From Pseudomonadota bacterium (GTDB taxonomy: Bacteria; Pseudomonadota; Gammaproteobacteria; Steroidobacterales; Steroidobacteraceae): a stretch of DNA of 64,000 bases. The translations under genes were made by a program, and so were the position numbers. Of this stretch, positions 10,315 to 17,285 are shown piece after piece (position 1 is the first letter of the stretch; each line of letters opens with the position of its first letter). Below the pieces are notes generated by a model that saw nothing but the letters and a program-made list of their open reading frames with translations, was not told where the DNA came from and searched no databases. The DNA is taken from assembly GCA_016713725.1 (NCBI GenBank), contig JADJOO010000020.1, positions 1 to 64,000 of the forward strand. Direction: 5' to 3'.

Positions 10315-11457
10315 GTGATCAAGGACAAGGCTGCAATCGTCGGCGTTGCAGAAACTGACTTCGCCAAGCGTCTCGAGGGCAGCGAATGCGAACTGGCGTC
10401 GATGGCGATACTCGCAGCGCTCGATGAAGCAGGAATCGCTCCGTCCGAAGTCGACGCGATGTCGTCGTACACCATGGAGACGACGGACGAGAACGAAATC
10501 GCCAGCAACCTCGGCTTTCGTGATATTCGCTTCTTCTCGCAGGTGGAGTACGGCGGCGGGGCCGGATGCGCTACGGTCCTGCATCTTGCCATGGCGGTGG
10601 CGACCGGCCAGGCCAACGTGGCCGTGGCCTGGCGTTCCCGCAAGCGAGGCTCGGGGCCGCGGGTGTGGGCAACCACGACGGAGCGGCTGGACGACGGATA
10701 CAAATTTACCCGGCCCTATGGCCTGGTGCGCCCGGTCGATGAGCTGGCGGTGCTCACGCGCCGTTACATGCATGACTACGGTGCGACGCGTGATCACCTC
10801 GCCAACATTGCACTGGCGTGCCGGCGCATGGCTAACAACAACCCGCGGGCGGTGATGTACTCAAAGCCACTTACGCGCGAGCAATACATGACCTCGCGGT
10901 GGATTGCCGAACCCCTGTGCCTGTACGACAACTGTCTTGAGACCGATGGGGCGCTGGCCTGCGTCATTGTCTCGGCTGAGCGTGCCCGGGATTGCCGGCA
11001 ACGTCCGGTCTACATCCACGCCGGGGCGCAGGGCATGTCTGCACCCCATCCGAGAATGATGAACAACTTTTGTGGGACGCCATTCAGAAGCCCATCCTAC
11101 GCGGCAGCGAAGGCGCTCTGGCAGAACAGCGACTTCAAGCAGAGCGACATCAAGGTGGCCCAGATCTACGACGCCTTCACGACCATGGTGCTGTTGTCAT
11201 TCGAGGCCTATGGCTTCTGCGGGCAAGGCGAAGGCGCCGCATTCACCGAGAACGGCTCCCTCGAGCTGGGCGGACGACTCGCGCTCAACACCAGCGGCGG
11301 CAGCCTGTCGGAAGCCTATGTGCATGGGTTCAATCTGATCAACGAGGGTGTCAGGCAGATGCGCGGTACTTCGGTCAATCAGGTGTCCGGAGCCAACGCG
11401 TGCCTGGTGACCAGCGCCGACGACGTGCCGACCGGAGCGCTCATTCTCAGTAACTGA
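10315..11457 (+). CDS. SCP2-type thiolase/Ltp2-like acyl-CoA aldolase
   Basis: 380 residues of the non-decarboxylating SCP2/lipid-transfer thiolase branch: DKAAIVGVAETDFAKR at the N-terminus, EYGGGAGCATVLHLAMAVAT around the usual nucleophile region, WIAEPLCLYDNCLETDGALA, and the C-terminal LALNTSGGSLSEAYVHGFN with the GG..SE.. loop, then QVSGANACLVTSA. Start GTG 10315 follows GGGAGG with good spacing. It is followed 27 bases later by a DUF35 OB-fold protein. This thiolase/DUF35 pairing is the architecture of the Ltp2-ChsH2 retro-aldolase of steroid side-chain degradation, and also of archaeal HMG-CoA-type thiolases. Either C-C bond cleavage of a branched acyl-CoA or ordinary thiolysis is possible. 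Confidence 0.85.
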   Translation: MIKDKAAIVGVAETDFAKRLEGSECELASMAILAALDEAGIAPSEVDAMSSYTMETTDENEIASNLGFRDIRFFSQVEYGGGAGCATVLHLAMAVATGQANVAVAWRSRKRGSGPRVWATTTERLDDGYKFTRPYGLVRPVDELAVLTRRYMHDYGATRDHLANIALACRRMANNNPRAVMYSKPLTREQYMTSRWIAEPLCLYDNCLETDGALACVIVSAERARDCRQRPVYIHAGAQGMSAPHPRMMNNFCGTPFRSPSYAAAKALWQNSDFKQSDIKVAQIYDAFTTMVLLSFEAYGFCGQGEGAAFTENGSLELGGRLALNTSGGSLSEAYVHGFNLINEGVRQMRGTSVNQVSGANACLVTSADDVPTGALILSN

Positions 11458-11484
11458 TGCAGCAATCATGGCGGGCGACGAAAA

Positions 11485-11922
11485 ATGATCGAGTCGTGGC
11501 CACTGCCCACGACGGATGGCCACGATGCACCGTTCTGGCAGGGGGCCGGGCGCGGTGCGCTCGTGATGGAAGCGTGCAGCAATTGCGGTGAGTTGCGCTT
11601 TCCGCCGCGCCCCATGTGTCCGTGCTGCCATTCGCGGCAGCGGGAGTGGCGCGAGCTTTCCGGCCGCGGCCGGATTTGGTCGTTCATCGTTTCGCACCCC
11701 CCGCTGTTCCCAGTATTTAATCCCCTGGCGCCTTATAACGTCATCATCGTCGAACTCGACGAAGAACCCACCATCCGGCTTGCAGGGAATCTCGTCAGCG
11801 ACCCACAGGGTCCGATAAACAGCGTGAGCGCTGACACGATCCGGATCGGTGAGCCGGTGCAAGCGGTTTACGCGCCCATGACCGAGGACGTGACGCTGAT
11901 CCGCTGGGTGCGGCGGGGCTGA
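11485..11922 (+). CDS. DUF35 OB-fold/zinc-ribbon acyl-CoA-associated protein
   Basis: 145 residues. A rubredoxin-like zinc ribbon has four cysteines at residues 31, 34, 45 and 48 (CSNCGELRFPPRPMCPCC), followed by an OB fold (GRIWSFIVSHPPLFPVF, APYNVIIVELDEEPTIRLAG) typical of COG1545. These proteins hold acyl-CoA and channel it to a partner thiolase, or to the ChsH1-type hydratase. It sits directly after the SCP2-type thiolase, its expected partner. The initial ATG is used; no other start is needed to cover the family domain. Confidence 0.88.
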   Translation: MIESWPLPTTDGHDAPFWQGAGRGALVMEACSNCGELRFPPRPMCPCCHSRQREWRELSGRGRIWSFIVSHPPLFPVFNPLAPYNVIIVELDEEPTIRLAGNLVSDPQGPINSVSADTIRIGEPVQAVYAPMTEDVTLIRWVRRG

Positions 11923-12044
11923 GATCGCTAAGGCTGATGTCCAGCATTCCTGATCCGGGTCGAGCCCGTGACGGGCTGCAGTGGCACGCTGGTGGTCGGA
12001 TACTCGATCCGGCTGGATTTGCTATCACGAGTGGAGGTCTGACC

Positions 12045-12839
12045 GTGCAACTGTCCGATTACAACTCGATCACCTTTCGACGCGACGGGCGCGTTCTGAA
12101 CGCCACCTTCAATCGGCCCGAGACGCTGAATTCCATGGATGCTGAGATGCAGCACGAGGTCGCCCGACTGTTTCCGGAGGTGGCCACGGACCCGGAGACG
12201 AACGTGCTCGTGATCACCGGTGCAGGTCGTGCATTCAGCGCCGGCGGCGACGTCGAGCTCATGCAGGGCATGATCGATCGTCCGGCGCTCTTCGTCGAGG
12301 CGACGGCTCACGGCAAGCAACTTCTCCATTCGATCCTCGATTGTCCCAAGCCAGTCATCGCCAAGATCAATGGCCCGGCGATCGGGCTTGGCGCCACAAT
12401 CGCCCTGTTCTGCGACCTGATTGTCGCGGCGAATCACGCCAAGATCGCCGACCCGCACGTCAGGGTCGGGCTGGTAGCCGGTGACGGCGGGGCGGCGATC
12501 TGGCCGCAACTCGTCGGCTATGCCCGCGCCAAGGAGTACCTGCTCCTGGGCGATACACTGACGGGCGAGCAGGCCGCCAGCATCGGGCTGATCAACCGCG
12601 CCGTTCCCGCCGAGGACCTCGACCGGGTTGTGGATGAGATCGCGCAGCGGCTGGCGAGCGGTGCGTCGCGCGCCATTCAGTGGACTAAGCTCGCAGTGAA
12701 CATCCGGCTCAAGCAAGTTGTGAATGCGGTGATCGAAGACTCGTTCGCGTACGAAGCGCTTTCGAGTCAGACGAAGGACCACCAGGAAGCCGTGAATGCA
12801 TTTCGTGACAAGCGCCAGCCTCATTTCTCCGGTGAGTAG
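12045..12839 (+). CDS. Enoyl-CoA hydratase/isomerase family protein
   Basis: 264 residues from the GTG at 12045, chosen because GGAGG (12033-12037) lies 7 bases upstream; an ATG at 11937 is in frame but adds 36 non-family residues. Crotonase features: FNRPETLNSMDAEMQHEV, the oxyanion-hole loop GAGRAFSAGGDVELMQG, and KINGPAIGLGATIALFCDLI. The two glutamates that hydrate in classical enoyl-CoA hydratase are not at their usual places: GLGATIALF has T, and IADPHVRVGLVAGDGG has H, with an Asp in the AGDGG turn instead. This points to a hydrolase, isomerase or otherwise altered crotonase. It follows the thiolase/DUF35 pair in what looks like the same transcription unit. Confidence 0.86.
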   Translation: MQLSDYNSITFRRDGRVLNATFNRPETLNSMDAEMQHEVARLFPEVATDPETNVLVITGAGRAFSAGGDVELMQGMIDRPALFVEATAHGKQLLHSILDCPKPVIAKINGPAIGLGATIALFCDLIVAANHAKIADPHVRVGLVAGDGGAAIWPQLVGYARAKEYLLLGDTLTGEQAASIGLINRAVPAEDLDRVVDEIAQRLASGASRAIQWTKLAVNIRLKQVVNAVIEDSFAYEALSSQTKDHQEAVNAFRDKRQPHFSGE

Positions 12840-12923
12840 CCGGGACTGGGCGGTCGCCCTGAGCGCAGGGCGTCGGCAGGCCGGGGGTCGTGGATGATGT
12901 TGCAGAATGTCCAGCGAACGTCC

Positions 12924-12952
12924 TTGGCAGTACTGTTACTATTTTGTATATT
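12924..12952 (+). promoter_or_regulatory. Sigma-70-type promoter upstream of the acyl-CoA ligase
   Basis: TTGGCA (12924-12929), a 17-base spacer and TATATT (12947-12952) inside the only markedly AT-rich patch of this part of the window. Transcription would start near 12960, leaving a leader of about 130 bases before the ligase ATG. This suggests the ligase, and perhaps the following genes, have their own promoter. Confidence 0.55.
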
Positions 12953-13090
12953 AAAAAACTGAACGGTGATCTGATAATTGAACCAGGCCGGTCGAAGTGG
13001 AAGCCTGTTGGGTGTGATGTGGAGATGGGCAGCAAAATGGCCGGCGCAGGAATCCCGACCATGACGAACTGACAGTCCGGGGAGGGCACA

Positions 13091-14761
13091 ATGGCCAAGC
13101 ACAGTTTCCCTAGCTTTTCCGATGCCTACCGCAAGCGTTGGCGTGACGCCGGACTGTGGCTGGACGTGACGCTGCACCACGGATTCGACCAGACTGTCGC
13201 GGCGCAGCCAGACAAGGTGGCGCTGATCACCGCGGATCAAAGCTACACGCTCGCGCAATACAAGGCCGAATCCGATGCACTGGCCGCAGGTCTCCTGGGG
13301 GTCGGCATCGGGCCGGGCGACATCGTGGCTGTGCAGTTGCCGAACTGGGCCGAGTTCTGCTTTCTGCAGATCGCGCTATCGCGCATCGGCGCGGTCATTC
13401 AACCCATCCATACCGTCTTCCGCGAGCGCGAGACAGCCAATCTCCTCAGTCTCTGCGAGAGCGACGCGATCGTTGTCCCCGATACCTACAAGGACTTCGG
13501 CTTTGCGGACATGGTGCGCTCGCTGCGGCCCCAGCTCCCCGCGTTGCGCAAGGTGATAGTCGCTCGGGGTGAGGCGCACGCCGCGGCGGGCGAGTCGAAC
13601 CTGAGCGATCTGATGGAAGAAGGCCGCCGCAATCTGCAGCGCCTGGCCGACGTCAAGACTACGGCAGACGACATCTACTACCTGAACTTCACCTCGGGTA
13701 CGGAGGGAAACCCCAAAGGCTTTCTGCACGTGCACAACGCCGTGATCTCGATGACCAAGCGGCTCATTCCGCTCATGCCGCCGGAAACCGTCATGCTGGC
13801 GTGCTCACCCATGACGCATACGTTTGGCCATTTCGAGATGTATTACACGGACCTCGCCGGTTTTCCCATGGTGGTGGTCGACCGTTACAGTCCCGGTGAA
13901 ATCCTGACCCTGATCGAACGTGAGCGCGTGACCAAGCTCTCAGGAACGCCGGCGCATTTCTTCGGCCTGCTGCACCACCGCGATTTCGCCAAGTTCGACA
14001 CGTCGTCAGTCAAGTCGGTCGCGGTCGGTGGGGCCCGCAGCTCGCCGGACCTGATCGCAGATCTGGGCCGCGTGTGGGGAGTGAAGTCTGCAAACACCTA
14101 CGGCATGGGCGAGACCATCATCCATACCAGGACCGTGCCGGACGATCCCGAGGAAAGGATACGCAGCACCGTGGGCCGTCCGATATTCGGCGTCGAACTC
14201 AAGATCGTCGACCAGAAAGACCGCACGGTCGTGCAGCCGGCCGGCACCATCGGCGAGATCTGTTTCCGCGGCCCGACGCTATTCGTCGGTTATCACAACC
14301 TGCCCGGGAAGACTGCCGATACGCGCGATGCGAACGGCTGGTTCTACACCGGCGACCTCGGCTACGTGGACGAAGCTGGCTATCTGTATTTCGTCGGGCG
14401 GGCCAAGGAAGTCATTAACCGCGGCGGCACCAAAATACATCCGAAGGAGATCGAGGATCTGCTGTGCCAGCATCCGGCCATACTCCAGGCCGCCGTGGTC
14501 GGTATGCCGGATGAGCGGCTCGGTGAGCGCGTTTGTGCCTATGTAGTCACGCGCGACGGCCACGAAATCAGCCTCGAGGAAGTTGGCCAGTTCTGCTGCG
14601 AGCGCAAGGCGACGAAATACCTGCATCCCGAGGTGCTCGTGCGCATCGAGGAGATGCCGATGACTCCGACGGGAAAAATCCAGAAGGTTGCGTTGCAGAA
14701 GGACGCAGTCAGTCGAGCGACCCTTTCCCGGGCAACAGCCGACCCAGCGCCCGCCGGCTGA
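13091..14761 (+). CDS. AMP-forming acyl-CoA ligase (cyclohexanecarboxylate/fatty-acid CoA ligase type)
   Basis: 556 residues of the ANL superfamily. The ATP-binding loop YLNFTSGTEGNPKGFLHVHN lies at about residues 198-217. Further motifs are TYGMGE near residue 336, YTGDLGYVDEAGYLYFVGR with the hinge near 420-440, INRGGTKIHPKEIEDLL, and the C-terminal catalytic lysine in PMTPTGKIQKVAL. It converts a carboxylic acid, ATP and CoA to acyl-CoA, AMP and PPi, the entry step for CoA-based catabolism. A strong ribosome binding site (GGGGAGGG) precedes the ATG. It is intact. Substrate not predictable beyond a medium or cyclic carboxylate. Confidence 0.93.
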   Translation: MAKHSFPSFSDAYRKRWRDAGLWLDVTLHHGFDQTVAAQPDKVALITADQSYTLAQYKAESDALAAGLLGVGIGPGDIVAVQLPNWAEFCFLQIALSRIGAVIQPIHTVFRERETANLLSLCESDAIVVPDTYKDFGFADMVRSLRPQLPALRKVIVARGEAHAAAGESNLSDLMEEGRRNLQRLADVKTTADDIYYLNFTSGTEGNPKGFLHVHNAVISMTKRLIPLMPPETVMLACSPMTHTFGHFEMYYTDLAGFPMVVVDRYSPGEILTLIERERVTKLSGTPAHFFGLLHHRDFAKFDTSSVKSVAVGGARSSPDLIADLGRVWGVKSANTYGMGETIIHTRTVPDDPEERIRSTVGRPIFGVELKIVDQKDRTVVQPAGTIGEICFRGPTLFVGYHNLPGKTADTRDANGWFYTGDLGYVDEAGYLYFVGRAKEVINRGGTKIHPKEIEDLLCQHPAILQAAVVGMPDERLGERVCAYVVTRDGHEISLEEVGQFCCERKATKYLHPEVLVRIEEMPMTPTGKIQKVALQKDAVSRATLSRATADPAPAG

Positions 14762-14788
14762 CGGCCACCGCCAACACGCAATCAGAGG

Positions 14789-15229
14789 ATGAGCATGGAC
14801 GAAACACCGGAAGAGCGATTCGCGCGTGGGATGGAGACCCTGCAGAAGGTCTTCCCGCTCGGCTCGGGCGCCATGCCGCAGTTCCGCTATCCAGCAGAGA
14901 TTGAGAGCGACTGGGGCCAATTCTCCGTGTCGACCGTGCTCGGCGACGTCTGGTCACGACCGGGGCTGGAGTTGAAGCATCGAGCCATGATCGCCATTGC
15001 GGCGCTGGCGGCGCTGAACAAGCCGGGATCGTTGAAGGCCTACATCATCGCGGGCCTGAAGCAGGGACTGTCGCGAAACGAAGTGTGCGAAATCATCTTC
15101 CAGATGGCGATCTACGCGGGTTTCCCTGCTGCGATCGAGGCCTTCGGTCATGCGCGTGAGGCGTTCGAACAGTTCGACCTGGCATCCGGCCCCGGCGCGA
15201 AGTCCGGCGCAACGGATCCGGGGGCGTAG
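14789..15229 (+). CDS. Carboxymuconolactone decarboxylase family protein
   Basis: 146 residues, all alpha. The conserved core LELKHRAMIAIAALAALNKP, then AYIIAGLKQGLSRNEVCEII and QMAIYAGFPAAIEAF matches gamma-carboxymuconolactone decarboxylases rather than the AhpD peroxidase branch, since no CxxC is present. True protocatechuate-pathway decarboxylases have this length, but no other pca gene is nearby. Members of the family also occur in steroid and terpene clusters with unknown roles. It begins 27 bases after the ligase stop and is probably co-transcribed; ATG 14795 is an equally possible start. Confidence 0.85.
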   Translation: MSMDETPEERFARGMETLQKVFPLGSGAMPQFRYPAEIESDWGQFSVSTVLGDVWSRPGLELKHRAMIAIAALAALNKPGSLKAYIIAGLKQGLSRNEVCEIIFQMAIYAGFPAAIEAFGHAREAFEQFDLASGPGAKSGATDPGA

Positions 15230-15576
15230 CAAATGGTGCCCGTAAGCGGCTTCGTCCGCCGCATCGTGAACGACGATCCGAATCGTTACATCGACTGTGC
15301 CGCTGTCCCAGCACGCTCGGGTATTGCAGCTCGCATTTCGACGATTCGCTGCCTCGCCTTCGGCTGACCGATTCGGAGGGCCCGGATGTCCTCGCATGCG
15401 GGACCGCATTGGCGTGTTTGACCCCGCGGACCTGGTCAGTGTAACTTGAACGCTGTTCTGATATAGAAATGCAGACGCGGGCGTGACGGCGTCTCGTCCC
15501 GGAGGTGGATTGCGTCGCTGGACCAGGGCGCGGGCCGTCAGGCGGGCCTCAGGGCCGGAGCAACGCGGAGGCATCG
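15230..15576 (+). other. Intergenic region before the SDR gene
   Basis: About 347 bases. A 44-codon open frame begins at 15233, four bases after the preceding stop, but has no recognisable features. The only other signal is a weak promoter-like element at 15440-15467, listed separately. Nothing else was recognised on either strand. Confidence 0.4.
15440..15467 (+). promoter_or_regulatory. Possible promoter with a small operator-like palindrome
   Basis: TGTAAC, a 16-base spacer and TATAGA (15462-15467), with the perfect inverted repeat GAAC-GCT-GTTC (15448-15458) lying between the two boxes. It would drive the SDR gene and possibly the F420 genes behind it. The -35 box is poor, so this is tentative. 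Confidence 0.3.
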
Positions 15577-16368
15577 ATGGATCTTTTCTCACTCAGCGGC
15601 AGGGTTGCGCTCGTGACCGGCGCGTCGCGGGGACTTGGCAAGTCCATGGCGCAGGCTCTGGCACGTGCTGGAGCGACGGTAGTGCTGACGGCCCGTGATG
15701 TGGCGCGCCTCGAGGAGGTCGCCAGTGAGATCCGCCGTGAGGGGCACCAGGCTCACGTGGACGCATTTGATCTGCTAAACGAGGAAGCGGTGGTGGCTGC
15801 GGTCCCCAGAGTCGTCGAGCGCTTCGGACGCCTGGACATCCTCCTCAATAACGCAGGAATTTACGTCACGAGCAAGTTGCTGGATTCGACGCTGGAACTC
15901 TGGCACCGCACGATGGATACCAACCTCACGGCTGCGTACCTGCTGGCGCGTGAGGCGGCGCGGTCGATGATCCCCCAGAAGTCCGGTCGCATCATCAACG
16001 TTGGCTCATATTGCTCGGTGCTGGGCAGGGAGCGCATGCAGGCCTATGCCGCGAGCAAGCACGGTCTTGCGGGACTCACCAAGTCGCTGGCCGGCGAGCT
16101 TGGGCGCTACGGCATTAACTGCAACGCCATAGCGCCCGGTTACTTCATGACCGACATGATCGAGCGGGTGGCCGATGACGCGGACCTGATGCAGGCTTTT
16201 ACTGGCGCGATTGCCCTCAATCGTTTCGGCCGTCCGGACGAGGTTTGCGGTGCAGCGGTCTTTCTGGCCTCGGATGCCGCGTCCTACGTCAACGGCCACA
16301 TTTTGCATGTCGACGGCGGCGTGGCGAACGTCGTCTGCATCCGGCCGGTCAGAAGTCCCAAGCCGTGA
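15577..16368 (+). CDS. Short-chain dehydrogenase/reductase
   Basis: 263 residues of the classical SDR family. Cofactor loop TGASRGLGKS at residues about 14-23, the structural NNAG at about 90, the catalytic serine in INVGSYCSVLG, and the YxxxK motif in YAASKHG with Tyr and Lys four residues apart. The C-terminal region LASDAASYVNGHILHVDGG is standard for the FabG-like branch. GCGGAGG precedes the ATG by 5 bases. It would oxidise a hydroxy group or reduce a ketone using NAD(P). It is the last catabolic-type gene before the F420 operon and may use NADPH formed by the F420:NADP oxidoreductase, which is speculation. Confidence 0.93.
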   Translation: MDLFSLSGRVALVTGASRGLGKSMAQALARAGATVVLTARDVARLEEVASEIRREGHQAHVDAFDLLNEEAVVAAVPRVVERFGRLDILLNNAGIYVTSKLLDSTLELWHRTMDTNLTAAYLLAREAARSMIPQKSGRIINVGSYCSVLGRERMQAYAASKHGLAGLTKSLAGELGRYGINCNAIAPGYFMTDMIERVADDADLMQAFTGAIALNRFGRPDEVCGAAVFLASDAASYVNGHILHVDGGVANVVCIRPVRSPKP

Positions 16369-16670
16369 TCCACTGCGGACCGAGGCAGGTGATGCAGTAC
16401 CGGGGTATGACGACGGCGTCGTGCGCGGCATCGATGAATTCGAGTGCCGATCCGTTGTTCGTACGGGCGGCGACTACTGCATCGAATTCGACAGGCGCGA
16501 CTGGGACCAGTTCAACGCGGCCCAGTACCCGGACGCGCGTTGGAATACCGGGCTGCCATTTGATACGTTCAACTGCGACGAACGAACCGGGAAAGCGGCT
16601 AATGACGTGCTATACGCTGTGTGGCGTGACTCTCATCACCTGGCGACGAATCCAAGGCTGACGTTCAAGT
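16369..16670 (+). other. Intergenic region between SDR and cofC
   Basis: About 300 bases. Long frames are open on the plus strand but share no family similarity that I recognise, and they are not preceded by a ribosome binding site. No promoter, hairpin or RNA gene was identified. A short or decayed gene cannot be excluded. Confidence 0.3.
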
Positions 16671-17285
16671 ATGAGCTGCTGGGCGCTAGTACCGATCAAG
16701 GCTCGTCCCGAGTGCAAGGGTCGGTTGTCCGGCTGGCTTGCGCCTTCGGAACGAATCGACATCGTGCGGGAGATGGTCGGACGCGTGCTGGCAGCCCTGC
16801 GGGATGCACCCTCGATCGACAGCATCGCCGTCGTGACACCCGAGCGTGACTGGTTGCGCCCCGAGGTGCTGGTACTCGACGACCCGGGCCGTGGTCTCAA
16901 TGCGGCTCTCGATTCAGCTCGTCGCGAACTCATTGTGCGGGGCATCGACGAACTCGTCGTGCTGCATGCCGACCTGCCGTTCGTCACTGCGACCGACATT
17001 GAGTTGCTGGTGTCCAGGGGTCGGCGCACCGGATTCGCGCTGGCGTCAGACTCCGCTTGCTCGGGCACCAACGCGCTGTATCTCGCGCCGCCGGCGGCCT
17101 TTCGTTTTTGCTTCGGCGTGGACAGTTGTCGTCAGCACCTGCAGGAGGGTGCCCGCCTCGGCCTGACGGCCGAACTCGTTCACACGCGTGGCCTCGAATT
17201 CGACCTGGATCGAGGCGAAGACCTTTTGCAACTTTGCGAACAGGGCGATGCGCGGTTCACGTCCTTGAAACTTCTGCCGGCTTGA
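16671..17285 (+). CDS. cofC: 2-phospho-lactate (or PEP/3PG) guanylyltransferase, F420 biosynthesis
   Basis: 204 residues of the CofC/FbiD family of nucleotidyltransferases. It activates the three-carbon acid of F420 (2-phospholactate in archaea, phosphoenolpyruvate in mycobacteria, 3-phosphoglycerate in Paraburkholderia rhizoxinica) with GTP, giving the donor for CofD. Family marks: the N-terminal GTP-binding VPIKARPECKGRLSGWL, the metal-site stretch LVVLHADLPFVTATDIELL, the SGTNALYLAPPAAFRFCFG loop and SCRQH. The gene opens the F420 run; its stop overlaps the ATG of fbiC (TGATG). Substrate choice among the three acids cannot be read reliably by eye. Confidence 0.93.
   Translation: MSCWALVPIKARPECKGRLSGWLAPSERIDIVREMVGRVLAALRDAPSIDSIAVVTPERDWLRPEVLVLDDPGRGLNAALDSARRELIVRGIDELVVLHADLPFVTATDIELLVSRGRRTGFALASDSACSGTNALYLAPPAAFRFCFGVDSCRQHLQEGARLGLTAELVHTRGLEFDLDRGEDLLQLCEQGDARFTSLKLLPA

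Noticed and set aside
9382..11457. An apparent single gene joining the MenB-like crotonase to the thiolase
   Set aside because: The join arises because a frameshift near 10060 brings the crotonase frame into the thiolase frame; the crotonase tail (FLAKRKPEFW) is in another frame, and the thiolase has its own ribosome binding site and GTG at 10315.
12890..13072. A short gene before the acyl-CoA ligase
   Set aside because: The frame covers the promoter and leader region; codon use differs from the neighbours and it has no motif.
16211..16849. A gene between the SDR and cofC
   Set aside because: The open frame has no ribosome binding site or family similarity and overlaps both real genes in another frame.
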